Shown: positions 1-13,599 of the stretch, piece after piece
Layout of the letters: each line of letters begins with the position of its first letter
Numbering within the stretch: the first letter of the stretch is position 1
Source: Pardosa pseudoannulata
Lineage: Eukaryota > Arthropoda > Arachnida > Araneae > Lycosidae
Length of the DNA: 64,000 bases
Assembly: GCA_032207245.1 (NCBI GenBank)
Contig: CM063502.1
Location: 141,351,495 to 141,415,494 of the forward strand
Direction: 5' to 3'
Position numbers and translations under genes: made by a program
Notes under the pieces: model-generated
Told to the model about the DNA's origin: nothing
Database searches by the model: none
What the model saw: only the letters and a program-made list of their open reading frames with translations

Positions 1-631
1 TTTGACCTGATCATTGTTAAAGGAATGAGTAAAAGATCATCCAGATAATTTTCCGTGAGAAAATAATATCATGAAAATAACGAAATCGCCTTTTGTATAC
101 ATATAGCATCCAGTGAGCTCGCTCTTTGTAACGTAGTATATAATGTAATCTTTCCATAGAAAAGTGCGATAAACAAGCATTTTCGTACATATATTTCGCG
201 TTTTTCGAGATTATGTTTCTTAATTTCTAATGTAATTTGTTCCTTTTCATCCTAGGAAAGAAAAATCTTCATTTGGTACATGTTGAAAATGAAAAGTTTG
301 ATCAGTGAAATGACGATTTTCTTATGAAACAGGAAATAAAAATAAATTTATTGTAAATTATTTAAACAATCATTCAGAAAATAAACTACAGAATTTAATG
401 CATCAGTACAGAACGCATAAAATAAGCATAATAAATTCAGAAACGTAATAAATAATCAGAAAAAGATACGCTACATCGGAAAATTAGCTTCTCTATCTAG
501 TTACCATTTAACATTATATATTTCTGTCAGACTATCTTTACCCCCGGAAGGATGTTATTTTATAACAACATTGAGGAGTCTCTACACTCTAAATATTCCT
601 GATATCAAACAAACTATTATTAATAGTTGAA

Positions 632-634
<3 letters not shown>
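1..634. other. AT-rich noncoding stretch
   Basis: No open frame with coding character and no recognisable repeat was seen here. If the exon at 8665 belongs to a gene running in from the left, this is probably intron. Confidence 0.4.

Positions 635-702
<68 letters not shown>
635..702. repeat. (TA)n microsatellite
   Basis: Uninterrupted TA dinucleotide run of about 68 bases. Confidence 0.95.
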
Positions 703-706
<4 letters not shown>

Positions 707-1225
707 TATTCACAGTTATAAAAAAATTGCGATCAGTATTATTGTCTCTATTATTTTATTACACATTCATCTTTTTTTTTCTTGATATAAAATGGATGAA
801 ATAGCTTTAAATGTGTTTAAATCTTCGAAAATATACAATCCATTGAAAGTAAAGCATGAATTATTTTAATGAGTCTTTAAAGATGAGGTGAATAAATTGT
901 CCTTATGCAAAACGTAACAGAATATATAACTTCCATGATACAGCTAGAATATACAAGATGATCAGTTCAGGATATTGAAGGGATATCCATAAGAATATAT
1001 TTGCTATTAGGGTACTTTTATATACATCTCAGAAGCGGCAGCATAAAATTTTATGTAGTAGAAACATGATAACTAGTTCCAAATTGTTTCCGATTATTTG
1101 TTTCCTTTCAACAAACTATTAGGTTTAGTGTTCTTGTTCATCTGAACCTCCTACTTTAAGTAATATAAATAATAGTTTCCATTAAATATTCAACTAGGTT
1201 TCATATTAAGTGATACTTTTTAATG
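703..1225. other. AT-rich noncoding stretch
   Basis: Nothing recognisable seen; short open frames only. Confidence 0.4.
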
Positions 1226-1600
1226 TCCTGTGTCCTCAGTAGGCAAAGGCAACGCTTTCGTAACTGGAGGGTTACAGGTTCGGAACCCGAGCCGACCTAA
1301 GTTCTACCGTGTTCGTTAAAGGTGACTGGGGCAAGTAAAATGCCCCAGTTCGTCGTCATGTCCTCCAAGTTCTCAATCAATACCTCTGGGGATGTCAGGC
1401 CAAGCCTATGGGTCTTCTGCTTTGTCCCTGCCTCTAAATTACGAGGTCCCACTTCAGCAAAAGTCGTACTTTCACCCTCGCGGTTTTCGTTAAAATGAAA
1501 GGTACACCCCTTTGCTTTAACACTAGCAGCTTATGGCTCAATAGTGCTTGGTTTGACCAAATGGCATCAGAAGAAATAACAGCAGCAAGTCCTATGTGGC
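1226..1600 (+). mobile_element. tRNA-derived SINE, type A
   Basis: A GC-richer block begins with a tRNA-like head: an A-box-like stretch (CAGTAGGCAAAGGCAACG) and a B-box-like stretch (GGTTCGGAACCCG) about 30 bases later, matching the spacing of an internal RNA polymerase III promoter. A tRNA-unrelated body of about 300 bases follows. Only one copy was seen in this window, so the 3' limit is approximate. It shares no obvious sequence with the commoner SINE type B described elsewhere in the window. Confidence 0.55.
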
Positions 1601-2562
<962 letters not shown>

Positions 2563-2646
2563 CCCCCATTCATTACTTACCAAGCATGCTTAGTTCTCAG
2601 TTTGTCTACTCGATAAAGGGATGAAAGGCTGAGTCAATTTTGCCCG

Positions 2647-2648
<2 letters not shown>

Positions 2649-2698
<50 letters not shown>
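2649..2698. repeat. (TA)n microsatellite abutting a mariner end
   Basis: TA array that runs directly into the 5' terminus of the transposon starting at 2699. Since Tc1/mariner elements insert at TA, the array itself probably served as the target. Confidence 0.9.
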
Positions 2699-2702
<4 letters not shown>

Positions 2703-4319
2703 GGGTGGCCTTAATTAAACTGACAGTGCTCACAGTGTTCTGTAGCGCGATCTATTTGCGAGAATGACGCCACATTTTGTAGGAAGATTAAACAAGAAGG
2801 GGGAACGAAAGATTCCGCAAAAAAAAAAAAAAAAAAATCAGTTCCAAAAGTCACCGCTAGGGGAATATTTGGCGCTGCGTAAAAGAAAATAGAGTGTTAA
2901 CAAATGCAAATTAATACGGAATAAAATTACCTTTTATTATGCACATTTTCTGATTTAGTTCAAGTGCAATATGGCAACACTTTTAAAAAAGCATAAAATC
3001 TACATAAACACCGATAAAGTCTGGTGATCTGCAATATCACGTACGCTGAGCAGAAGAAGAAGTTCTTTATTCAAATTACACGTTACATCCATTGGCACAG
3101 TGCCAGCTGCTTGGGTTTTAAAAGGCAATGTGTTACGTTTCGACTCAATCGGATTGAAAGTTTATGTGCAATGTCTCCTTCTTTAGTCGAGCGTTTGTTA
3201 CTGGTCAAATTCTTTTACCTCAACCAGTGCAAAGTGTCAGCCGCTCTTCGTGCTTTTCGAACGCACAAAAAATGCGTAAAAGTAATGGTCCTGTGTCAGT
3301 TCATGGACTAAAAGCAACGGTTACGACTTTTGAGAAAACAGGTTCTCTGAAGGTTCAGTCAGGCAGAGGACGAAAATCTGTACCACAGGATACAATCGAA
3401 GCAGTTGCCACGGCGATTCTCGACAGAGGACCAGACAATATTGCTGTTACCTCTAGCGCTCGTGGAGTAGCTCGGAACATGGATATGCCTTACAGTGCGG
3501 TATAGAAAATCTTACGAAAGAACTTCTATCCTTACAAGATCAGCCGTATACAGGAGTTACTGTACCCCGACCATGATAAGCAATTGACTTTTGCTCTCAC
3601 ATTTCTTGCGAGAATGGAGGTGTATGATGCTTAGCTGTGGAAAACCTTATGGGGAGACGAGGCCCACTTTTACCTGAATAGAAATGTGAATACCCAGAAC
3701 TGCCGAATTTGGGATGACAAATCCCCACATGCAGTCGCAGCAATTCCCTTACATTCACCAAAGGTAACTGTTTGTGTGGGTTCACAGCGGAATTTATCGT
3801 AAGTACTTTTTTCTATGAGAACATTACCCCGACAGGACCGGAAAACTGTTCTGTTACTTGAGAAAAATACTACTACATGTTGAACAGCTTTGTCATTCCG
3901 GCACTTCAGCAAAGACAATGAGTGGGGGAAATCATTTTCATCTGGCTACGTTGAAGAATAACATATTACGGACTGTACGGAAGAGTCCTGCAGACATGTT
4001 ACTTTCTGCTATTGTGCACACTGTGCACAGAATGCAATATGTGGTTCACAACAACGGCAGCCACATTGAACCTCATATGAATGCAAAATAAAAGGTAATT
4101 TCCGTATTGATTTGTATTTGTTAACACTCTATTTTCTATAACACAGCGCCAAATATTCAACTAGCGGTGACCTTTGGAACTAATTTGTTTTTTCGCGAAA
4201 TCTTTCGTTCTTGTTAACCGTCTTGTTTAATTTTCCTACAAAATGTGGCGTCATTCTCGCACCTAGATCGCGCTACAGAACACTGTGAGCACTGTCAGTT
4301 TAATTATGGCCATCTGGTA
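2699..4319 (+). mobile_element. Tc1/mariner-type element, full length, inactivated
   Basis: A 1,621-bp element starts TACCGGGTGG and ends CCATCTGGTA, with TA on each side as target duplication. Its terminal inverted repeats are long: the first ~150 bases, including the block around ACAGTGCTCACAGTG, recur inverted at 4180-4319 with few mismatches. A poly(A) stretch lies at 2820-2837. The interior holds a broken transposase frame. A shorter derivative sits at 44324-44861, so the family has several members. The family call rests on the TA target, the inverted ends and the transposase motifs. Confidence 0.85.
3160..4000 (+). pseudogene. DUF4817 / Tc3-like DDE transposase, broken
   Basis: This would be the transposase that cuts and joins the surrounding element. 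Translated in pieces, it begins with a frame (about 3170-3290) reading MSPSLVERLLLVKFFYLNQ, typical of the DUF4817 helix-turn-helix start seen in arthropod mariner-type transposases. The frame then shifts by one, and 3290-3505 encodes a second helix-turn-helix region with a GRGRKS hinge before a stop. After more stops, 3640-3780 encodes WGDEAHFYLN, QNCRIWDD and HSPKVTVCVG, matching the first catalytic region of Tc3-like DDE enzymes, where the D of WGDEAHF is the expected first metal ligand. The last part beyond 3800 is poorly preserved. At least one frameshift and several in-frame stops make this non-functional. No host role is implied. Confidence 0.8.
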
Positions 4320-4654
4320 TATTACTCAAACTTAGAAAGAAGCGTACCAATTAATAGTCAATCTGAACAAATTGAGTTGGAAGAAAGATTAAAGCCTTAT
4401 TGCTGTTGATGATGTGGAAGTTATTACCTGTTTTGTGTAGCATGAAGGTTGATATATCTAGGTTAAAAGTCAAATATGCTTGAGGTGGTTTATTTGGAAT
4501 CCATGTATCTTTGTATTTTTTATCCTTACTATAGTATTAAGTAAAATATAATAAAGTTAGTTTTCTTCCGATTCGGACTTACTGGAATGTTTAGGTGGTT
4601 ATTCTACTCCGACTTTAACATTTGTTGTAGAAGTGGACAATAAAGAACTTGCGA
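4320..4654. other. AT-rich noncoding stretch
   Basis: No gene or repeat recognised. Confidence 0.4.
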
Positions 4655-4965
4655 ATTGCTGATCGTTAGTTTGCTGAAATATGATGTTTATAGGAAACGA
4701 CTTAGTACGTTAAAAATGTTTATCTTCTGTAATAACAGAGATAATATTGATTTTGTCCTCAACTCCGCATGAACTGCTTTCCTCAATGTTTTGACAGTGT
4801 GTACAATGTAAGGGACTATGTATTGCTGATCGTTAGTTTGCTGAAATATGATGTTTATAGGAAACGACTTAGTACGTTAAAAAATGTTTATCTTCTGTAA
4901 TAACAGAGATAATATTGATTTTGTCCTCAACTCCGCATGAACTGCTTTCCTCAATGTTTTGACAG
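4655..4965. repeat. recent tandem duplication, 143-bp unit
   Basis: Bases 4655-4797 recur at 4822-4965. The only difference I see is one extra A in the second copy's A-run. A 24-bp unique segment separates the copies, giving a period of 167-168 bp. The near identity points to a young event. Confidence 0.9.
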
Positions 4966-4982
4966 AGCCTTAAAATAACAGA

Positions 4983-5128
4983 CTAGCCGCTCGGATGGTA
5001 CAGTGGTTAGCTTATCGTGCTTCCACCCCTTGGGTTTGATTCCCGAGCAAGGGTTGGTTGTTTTGTATGTTAACCTCTCATAGGGAGTACTATTGCCCTA
5101 TAAGGTGCTCCCATAATAAAAAAAAGGA
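4983..5128 (+). mobile_element. tRNA-derived SINE, type C
   Basis: The head CCGCTCGGATGGTACAGTGG looks like the 5' half of a tRNA including an A box, and GGTTTGATTCCCGAG about 35 bases on matches a B box and T arm. A body of about 80 bases follows, ending in an A-rich tail (5118-5128). Its sequence differs from types A and B in this window. A true tRNA is unlikely because the acceptor stem does not close and there is an A-rich tail. Confidence 0.6.
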
Positions 5129-8100
5129 AATAAATCAGTGGATTGTATGCTAAAATACTAACAAAGAAGGAGTCAACCGAATTTTTAAAAAATAATAGAT
5201 TTTGTTCTATCTAAAACTCGTTTTGAAAAAAGGTGAATTTTGCTTGCTAAGTCACCTATTTAAAATATAAATTAGAATTTTCCGTGTGTCTATTTATCTT
5301 TTTAGATTTCCTGTCCTGATATACTTACATTTTAATCACATAGAGGTATAGTAAACGGGCAGTTTTCTAACATTTGTTGCGATAAATTTCTAAATAGTAT
5401 TTTCTTCCAAAATCTTTAACAATGGAGCACATGAAATATTTCTGAGATTTGATACCCCATGTTTATCAAAATGTATAACAATACTTAATAATTTTAGAAT
5501 ATACGTAAAATATATCGTAATTCTTACTAAATAATACAATTATCAAGAAAATGTTGGAATCAAAGAGATCAACTATTTTTCTACCGCAGTATACAATACG
5601 TTTATGAAAAACATTGTAAGCAATATTGGCGTTCGACGAATGCAAGTCAAAACCTATTTGCATTCTACTTCATTCAACTGATAAAAAATAAGCACCAGAA
5701 CATCAAATGATAATCTTTTTCATATAAAAAGATTATTTGTAGTGTATGTTACGTAAAAAAACTATAAACTAAAACGAAGTAGCTGACATCTTACTTTTCC
5801 TCGTGTTTTAACAGGAACTAGAGCAATATTTCTTTAAAATGTTCTTTGTTCAAGATATTTCTTTATTATGCCAATATACTATAGATAGATAAAATATACA
5901 AACAAACGTATGAAAGGGAAATGTTCATTCCCTTTCATACATTTTGTATGATAGAAATAAAAACTTTTTTATAGAGATATTTTATTCTTTCACTGAGCAT
6001 GTTACTTAAGTTTGCTATTAACAGGAACTACATAATAATTTATATATTTAAATAACTATTTTTAGAAGAAATCTATTTAAACAAGTATTTCAATTTTACT
6101 CCATATACATAAAATATTATGTTTCTTCAGCAAAATATTCGCTTTCATCCGTTTTTCTTCTATACGTTCATTTTCATTTAAAGTATTTTTTTACTTATAT
6201 CTTTCTAGTTTTTGTATCGATTTTTTTTCATTTTTCAAACCTTTCCAAAATTTAATTATTTTTAAGTAAATCACAGTCCAAATGGCTCTGTAAATTAACG
6301 CTACACCGATGTTTAGTTAAACTTTTATTTATGGACTGCATAACCTAACTGTTGAATTATGTTGGTTTTTTAAACTTTTTTCGTATTTTTATTCTTACTT
6401 TAGTGCTAAATTAAGTAAAAATAGTCCTATTATATCAAATTTTTATTGTTGGAGTTTTCTCAAAAAAAAAATAAATAAAATATTTATTCTTTTATAACTA
6501 TTGAGGGATTTATTTAAATTTTTGGTCGGGAAAAAAAATTATCTTAAGAAAGAAACATTCATATATATCCAAATTTTGGAATGCAACCTGTTCATCACAA
6601 ATAAATAAGAGATATCATAAATAAAACTGTACAAAAGATTTTACATTACATTTATTCTTGCTAAATATCCTTCTTACTAATATACTTGTGTCCTGCAGTT
6701 GTTTGTGACTAGTATTACTAAAGCTCATATATGTGTAGAAGATTGTATTTTTTTAATTAGTTCTTATACATTTAATTTTTTATATGCAATTTTGTTTTCT
6801 CTAAAGTAGTTGTACGGAGAACTGAAGAATGCTTATAGAAAAGATTATATAATACGTTTTATCTTTCTCTGTATATCGTCACACGATACGGACATGATGA
6901 TATTTAAAATTCCTATGGAACAGTTGCTTAAGAAACAGTGAAATGTATGGAAACTGATACAAATAATTGATTAAGGGTGTTTTTATTCCCCAAAAACCCC
7001 AATGTCTAGGTGATTAAATTATCTGTACATAAAAGCCTTCTATTCACCACTGAGCCATTATTTTTTATACCTTTTATTCTGTTTTCATCTTATCTTGTTT
7101 TGCTCCTTTTTCGAAGCCTGTTTTACTGAAGTATCTCCCTGCCTTCTTTTAACGACTACCTCTAGACTCGTTAACAAATTTTGTGTTTTTATACACCGCC
7201 TTTGAAGTACGTAAGGGGATGGACGTATATCTCAATTCTTTGGATTCAGACTTTTAAGGGAGGAAAATATAGGATTTCAGAACAGTTATTCTTTACTCAA
7301 ATAAACATACATTTTATTGTTACACGCATTTCGTCTTTATTCATGATTGTCCCTGAAATAAGACTGAATTGATAGTATTTATTTTCGTTCAAATTATTTA
7401 ACATATTAATTATTTCTACATAAATATTTCAATAGCAATTAGAAGAATACTTCCTTTTGAGGTAAGTCATTATTTCAAATGCCAACCACAAAACAGTTCA
7501 AGTAATTTCAAAAACCTGGTTCCAAAATGTCTTTATTTTTACTGCTGATATTTCAACAAAATGTGTTTAAAATTTCGTTTATTGGTTTCATAATTAAGTA
7601 TATATGCTTTATGTACCGTTTATACCATTTATGGATTAAAAAGTAAATTTTAATCAACTAGAGATGATTTTTAGAAACGTAACCTATGAAAATTTGATGT
7701 CCGCATCATATACAGTCAAATTATACTGCACACTTACCAGTATGAAGTACAGACACAGCTGATAAGTGGTTATAACCATTCTTAGTACAATAACCTCAAG
7801 GGAATTTGAAAAGATTTCAAAGCCATGCTTTATATGTATGATAAAGTAACTATTTATACAAAAAAAAATAATAATAGCTCAAAATAGTGTTTCATATTTT
7901 CTCTGACCTACAATGACGGCATATTGAGACAAAAATTACAGATTTTAAAAGGGCCGAAAGGTCTTGGGTGATTTACAGATTTTATTTCTTGAATTTTGTT
8001 GACTTGGAGAATCTATGTTCTAGCAACTATAAATTGAAATGATTTAAGCTGATTAAGCTGAAGATTTTAAACTTCGATTCCAGTAACACATCTCTACTAT

Positions 8101-8664
8101 TCTTAAATATTAAGAATCTAGCAATTTCCCCGGTTTTAACATGTGTGAGACTTAAGTATTTTCATTTACATCTTGAATCCTCTTGAAGAATTCTCTCTTA
8201 CTATTTATCGAAATTGCAGTATGGATGCTGTAAAGCTCCATTACTAAAATATAATATATAAAATAATATGTTTAAGTATTTAGGATATAATAACTGAAAC
8301 TAAATTTCTAAAACTTCGACATACACACCATCGATGTTATTCAATTTAATAATATAAGAAGTTCTATTTACAGTTATTTTACCCATAAATGAGAACATAT
8401 CTTACAATGAAAAAAATATTATCTAAAGAGTAAAACTCTCTTTTTATAAAGCTAATCCCTTTATTCTTATTTCTTTAAATATTGTTATCCCTTTTCAAGA
8501 GTAAGAGTTTTTAAAAAAAAATTCAATACTATGCACAAATTGTTGCTAATACTGTATTTTAAAAATTATCAACCATTATTTATTATTTTACTTCTCTAAT
8601 AAAAAAAAATAACAATTCTGCCTTTACATTGCATGTTTTTAATTATTTGTTGTTTTTACCATAG
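5129..8664. other. AT-rich noncoding stretch, probably intron
   Basis: Apart from one hairpin at 5908-5940, I see no gene, repeat family or coding-like frame. The stretch ends in a good 3' splice site (TTGTTTTTACCATAG) before the exon at 8665. Confidence 0.45.
5908..5940. repeat. perfect 13-bp hairpin
   Basis: GTATGAAAGGGAA at 5908-5920 is exactly inverted at 5928-5940 around a 7-base loop, with weaker AT pairing outside the stem. No T-tract or family membership was seen. It may be the remnant of a small foldback element. Confidence 0.8.
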
Positions 8665-8856
8665 ATTTGCCCTTCTCCCCAAGTGTCCACCCCAAGCGTA
8701 GGCATGGACTTCTTATCCTCTGGCCGTGCGAATATGCGCCGCTATTCAGCTGCTGCCCTTTACGCTAGCAGTGGAGTACCGGCTACCTGCAATAGCCGAG
8801 GACCAAGTCCTGCGGGCTCCGCCTCCAGCCTCCTCCAGCAGATTGGATCCGGAGTG
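8665..8856 (+). CDS. penultimate coding exon of an unidentified gene
   Basis: A 192-bp exon encodes 64 residues in phase 0 at both ends. It is bounded by a pyrimidine-rich acceptor ending CCATAG and a strong donor GTG|GTAAGTG. Its GC content is far above its surroundings and codon choice is varied, both signs of real coding sequence. The peptide starts ICPSPQ and contains GMDFLSSGRANMRRYSAAAL, then a Ser/Pro/Ala-rich part (CNSRGPSPAGSASS) and ends LLQQIGSGV. No enzyme motif or transmembrane segment is visible. It reads like a low-complexity, probably phosphorylatable C-terminal region, with RRYS as a possible basophilic kinase site. Joined to 16064 it would end QSLFGK. The upstream exons lie left of the window. 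I do not recognise the protein. Confidence 0.75.
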
Positions 8857-10108
8857 GTAAGTGCGGTGTCTGGTGACTAATGCCTTAATCCCTTCCTGTG
8901 CGATTTAATAATAAAAAACTGTGCATAAAATAACCATTTAATTTTTATTTTAAAAAATTCATTTTATAATTCTTATACATTTTCAATTAATATCCATTTT
9001 TACATATTGTTATACAATATCTAAAACCGTAAAATTAAGAAAAAATTAAAGCAAAACCTTAGTAAGGTATATAGTTAGTAGTCTTAATGTTGTCAAATGA
9101 AACACCTTGGTTTGTTCACTCATACACAAAATACTAGTCAAAAGTACGTGTCTCAATCTAACCTTTGGCCAGGCCGACTTCTCAACTCCATAAAATAGTC
9201 AGCTTCTAATTGGGTAAGGAAAATTTATCCCAACGAATTTAATAATACAATTTCTTACTTAAGCGGCTCATTTTAACTTGTTTGTTGCTTGAGAAGTCGA
9301 TCTGCGTAATGAGGGGTGCAAAACAACTTCGCTTTATGAGGTTCTGTTCGTGCCTGGTTCTGGGTTAGCCTAAGTTTTAGTAAGGTCAAATGTATTCATT
9401 TTTGTAATCGTTTTCAATGTTTTTCTTTTAATAGTAGTAATATTGTTTAACAGTTTAAGTTACCAGTTTAAAGGATTCTATACCATGTTTATTTGCCTTA
9501 AACCTTTTCTTTGTATGTTTTAAATAAATTAAACGTTAGTTTTTTTTTAAGTTTGTTTATGTTCATTTACATTTAAAACACATTGCTGATACTCTGCAAC
9601 GATAACTTTTACAATTCCATTTTTTACAATTTAAGACTGTTTAAGAAGTCTGTTTAATTTTTAGTTTGACTAAATTAGATTGACTATCACTTAAAACTTT
9701 TGGTAGTTTTCAAAGCACTCTGGAAAGTGCAAAGGAATCCTGCATTATTTTCACTGCGAGTCTGGGAGTCTAATTTGATTCTTGTAACACACACGGTACC
9801 TCTTAGTAGGTTTTCTTTTATTCTGAGTCACACAAATATATTCTAGAAAATATCTTCGTATTTTACCCTGCAACCTAGCCGGGGTGTCACTATATGAAGA
9901 ATGCCCACGAATTTTAGAATCTGATAGTGTCACTTTTATAGGATTTGCTCTGTTTTATCCAATAGAAAACTCTCAATTCCGATTTTGTTAATATTATTGA
10001 TCTTTTTATGTAAAACATATTAATTGTAGAGTACAATGACAAACATGTAATTTTTTATCCTTTTTTATATTTTCATATAATCGGAAAACACTCCAACTGT
10101 TGATTCTT

Positions 10109-10492
10109 TTAAACGACTTCTTCTATTCCATTATTGTACTCCATCATACAACATAGAATTAAAGCATTCTTTCTCCACTTTCCTCTTTCTCTTTTTTTCA
10201 TAATGTCATCATTACAATGTTTACTGCTGAGTATATATGCATCCCTTTTATCAAACCATTTCAAAGCTAGTAAATCACGACTGGAGAGGCTTTGATCTTC
10301 CCATTTATCAGTTTTGCACAATGATGAGTGTAGTTCGTTATTGTGCAAAACTGATAACAACTGTGACAACAACGAACTATACTCGTCATTGAATGGTATG
10401 GAATGAAAAACCAATGACGAGCTACACTCGTCATTGTGCCGGAAGTAGTTAAATGTGGTGTACTCGAAGCATAAGCCGCTCACATTCACCAA
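10109..10492 (-). pseudogene. piggyBac-type transposase fragment
   Basis: A 127-codon minus-strand frame includes LLALKWFDKRDAYILSS. This matches the segment of piggyBac DDE transposases usually read as ALKWKDKRDVxMLST. About 30 residues later comes a degraded MMEYNNGIEEVV where the family has a conserved EYNKxMGGVD block. The N-terminal half of the frame is not transposase-like. It consists of three imperfect repeats (HNDECSSSL, FNDEYSSLL, HNNELHSSL) produced by palindromic DNA at 10305-10470. The catalytic aspartates upstream are absent, so this is an inactive remnant lying antisense in the host intron. The family call rests on these two motifs in the right order and spacing. Confidence 0.65.
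10305..10470. repeat. palindromic repeat cluster
   Basis: An 18-bp perfect inverted repeat (TTATCAGTTTTGCACAAT at 10305-10322, inverted at 10340-10357) encloses GATGAGTGTAGTTCGTT. Related CTCGTCATTG / CAATGACGAG words follow at about 10380-10440, again inverted around short spacers. The cluster sits inside the piggyBac remnant and creates the repetitive part of its reading frame. Confidence 0.75.
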
Positions 10493-11235
10493 CTAGAAAC
10501 AAAATTAATCTACAAAAGAAATTATTTTTTCTACCTTCAAAATTGTATTGACAAATCTTTAAAGTACTTTTCAAGCTACATTCGATTTTGAAAATCATTG
10601 TTGTCTATCCAGACTCCCCTTTCATCGATATCTTTTTCTAGGATTTAAATGTTCTGACTTTTAAATGAAATGATTTGTCTTATTCATCATTTACGGTGCC
10701 CATATTTTCAGGAAACAAAAAGAGAGAAGAAAATGAATCTGAGATACATTTAACCTAATTCTTCATACGCTTTTAGGGTATTATCCTCTAAACCTATGTA
10801 GTTTACAGATTTTTAAGTTTCCTAAAATGATTCCCTTTACTTTTAAGAAAGAAGCCTATGACCTTTATTCAAATCATATTTTTCCTTTAAAATCCTATTT
10901 TTCTTCAGGTTCTCAAAAACGAAAACTCATTGTTTAATTTTTGCATTGCTAATTTTGGGTAACTTCTCCTACAAGCATAAAAAAAGCCTACCATTTCTGT
11001 CCGTACTTTAAATAAAATTTTTAATTAACACTTATTTTATGCAAAAATATGCAAGATTTTTGTGGAATCAAGTAAAGGATTATCCCTGGCATTTTGTTAC
11101 TAAGAGCAAGAGATTTGCCTGAAGACCACTGCTTCTCTTTTACATGGTTTTATTAGCCCTATTGTCCTGTTCTCACAGAAAACAGCAAAATTTTTATGTC
11201 CTGTCTGTAAACTGAGAAACATGAAGATATTCATA

Positions 11236-11732
11236 AAGTCCCCCCCCCCCATATTTTCAAATGAAGTTTTCATATTTCATTTTGTCTAGAATGGTCTTTA
11301 TATTTTCATAATTTTCTTCTATACTAGGTGGATATTTTAGTGATGAGAATTTATATTTACTGAGAAAATAAATACTTTTAAGCTTAATTTTCTACAAATT
11401 AATAAACTTTGTTCCTTGCCGTGATGAGTAATTCTTAAAGTATTCATTACTGACGAAAATATTATATTAAATTTAATTCTCAACAAAGTCCCCCCCCCAT
11501 ATTTTCAAATGAAGTTTTCATATTTCATTTTGTCTAGAATGGTCTTTATATTTTCATAATTTTCTTCTATACTAGGTGGATATTTTAGTGATGAGAATTT
11601 ATATTTACTGAGAAAATAAATACTTTTAAGCTTAATTTTCTACAAATTGATAAACTTCAATCCTTGTCGTAATGAGTGAATCTTAAAGTATTCTTTACTG
11701 ATGAAAATATTATATTAAACTTAATTCTCAAC
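11236..11732. repeat. tandem duplication, ~249-bp unit
   Basis: The block 11236-11484 is repeated at 11485-11732 with scattered mismatches. Each copy opens with a C-run, 11 Cs in the first and 9 in the second. Confidence 0.9.
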
Positions 11733-11779
11733 CTTTCAGTTTTTCCGACCCAAGTTTCCAAATTGACAATATTTACGTT

Positions 11780-11937
<158 letters not shown>

Positions 11938-12924
11938 ACAATATTTACTACAATATTTACGTAGTTGCATAAGTTTAAACTCAAATGAGGTTTACGTATG
12001 GGAAAATCAAGAGAGCTAATTTATCCAAGTTGAATAAGATAGAAAGGTTGAACATGTTTGCTATTTTTACTCTCTTCGGGGTATTGACGTTATAATAACT
12101 TCCATTCAATATTTATGTAAACTAGATCCTGTGGTCCAAATTTGTTAATACTACAGCATAAATCTTTTCTTTTAACTCATACAAAATAAGAGAAAAAATA
12201 TCTTCTCTAGAGAATGAAAACTATCAATCTAATATCCACTAGATAAAATTCACGTCTTAAAGTCTAACAAATAATTTCGTAAATATGACGATACAAGCTA
12301 AATAAGCAACCATTTTATTTATTACCTAGATAAACCGGTTAATTAATAATCTCCAACAATAGAGGGGAAATATATTTATAATACATAATAAATAATAAAA
12401 GATATATCTTCTATTAACAAAATGTGATAGGTCTAAAATAAAGATTAGAAACTTCATCAATCATTGAATTTTAAAAAAATTAACAATGTCTTATGTAAAT
12501 TTATACCCAAATGGTTAATCGAAAATATATCTTGACAATCTAAGGTTTAAGTATATTATCATAAAAGATAGATTTGTCTCTTCATACCGAATTCCCAAAA
12601 GGGAATAATAAGATCGAGGCTATAATATTTTTATATTTATCTAACTTATATTCTGAAATATTAAAAAAATATACTGATAAGATAAATTTAATACTTAAAT
12701 GGAAAATTTCATATTGGATGAAAAATTATATATCACGGTAGCCAAAACATGGCCCAGGGCGGAAATCACGAAATTTACCGTTAAAACACATATTTTACTG
12801 ATTAGAGTAAATATGATATTATGTGATTATAACTTAGATTATAATATTGATATAATTATTTATAATAAAGTTTAACTACTCTTTATATAGTTTTAAAAAA
12901 TAATAATTATAACTAATAAAAATG

Positions 12925-12927
<3 letters not shown>

Positions 12928-12964
<37 letters not shown>
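12928..12964. repeat. (TA)n microsatellite
   Basis: A TA run, followed to about 13045 by TATA/CATA-rich sequence of lower regularity. Confidence 0.9.
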
Positions 12965-12967
<3 letters not shown>

Positions 12968-13119
12968 TACATGACATACATATATATATAAATATATTAA
13001 AAGTATATATGTCTATATATACAGTTATATAAATATGTATATATGGCAGGTTTAAAAATGGGGTTAAGAATTAAGCGAGTTATAATTAAAAATAGTTAGA
13101 ACTCATTAATGATAACGTA

Positions 13120-13345
13120 ATAGGAAAAGACACACCCTCGAGCGGAACTATACAGAGTGAAGAAGCGGACGCGGAAGTAGACATAGGAATTTTGCTTAAG
13201 TAGCAACGCCAAAAGAGTCAGTTCTGAGTGGGAACTCGGGCTGATAACATCCTCCACGCTTGTCGTGGCAAATTATGAGAACAAAGGATATCTAAATGGC
13301 ATAGCCATGGACAGAAGGATTACAATAAAGAAGTTTTTATATATG
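13120..13345. other. GC-elevated island, unidentified
   Basis: The sequence turns abruptly GC-richer and CpG-containing between AT-rich flanks, with no long open frame. Such islands here are usually transposon pieces, but I recognise no termini. Confidence 0.35.
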
Positions 13346-13365
13346 AAATCAAATGTGTCGTGCAT

Positions 13366-13368
<3 letters not shown>

Positions 13369-13430
<62 letters not shown>
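13369..13430. repeat. (TA)n microsatellite
   Basis: TA array of about 60 bases. Confidence 0.95.
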
Positions 13431-13434
<4 letters not shown>

Positions 13435-13599
13435 TTATAAATAAGAAATTCATTGCTCCTTTTAGCTTATTTTCGTTTTTATTTTCAGATAGATGTTTTT
13501 TTCCTTTCAAATTTTATTTTATATTAAAAATAATTTTTTGAAATCATCCGTTTTTCTCAGTTTTTACACCGATATATAATTTGTTGATACGAATATCGT

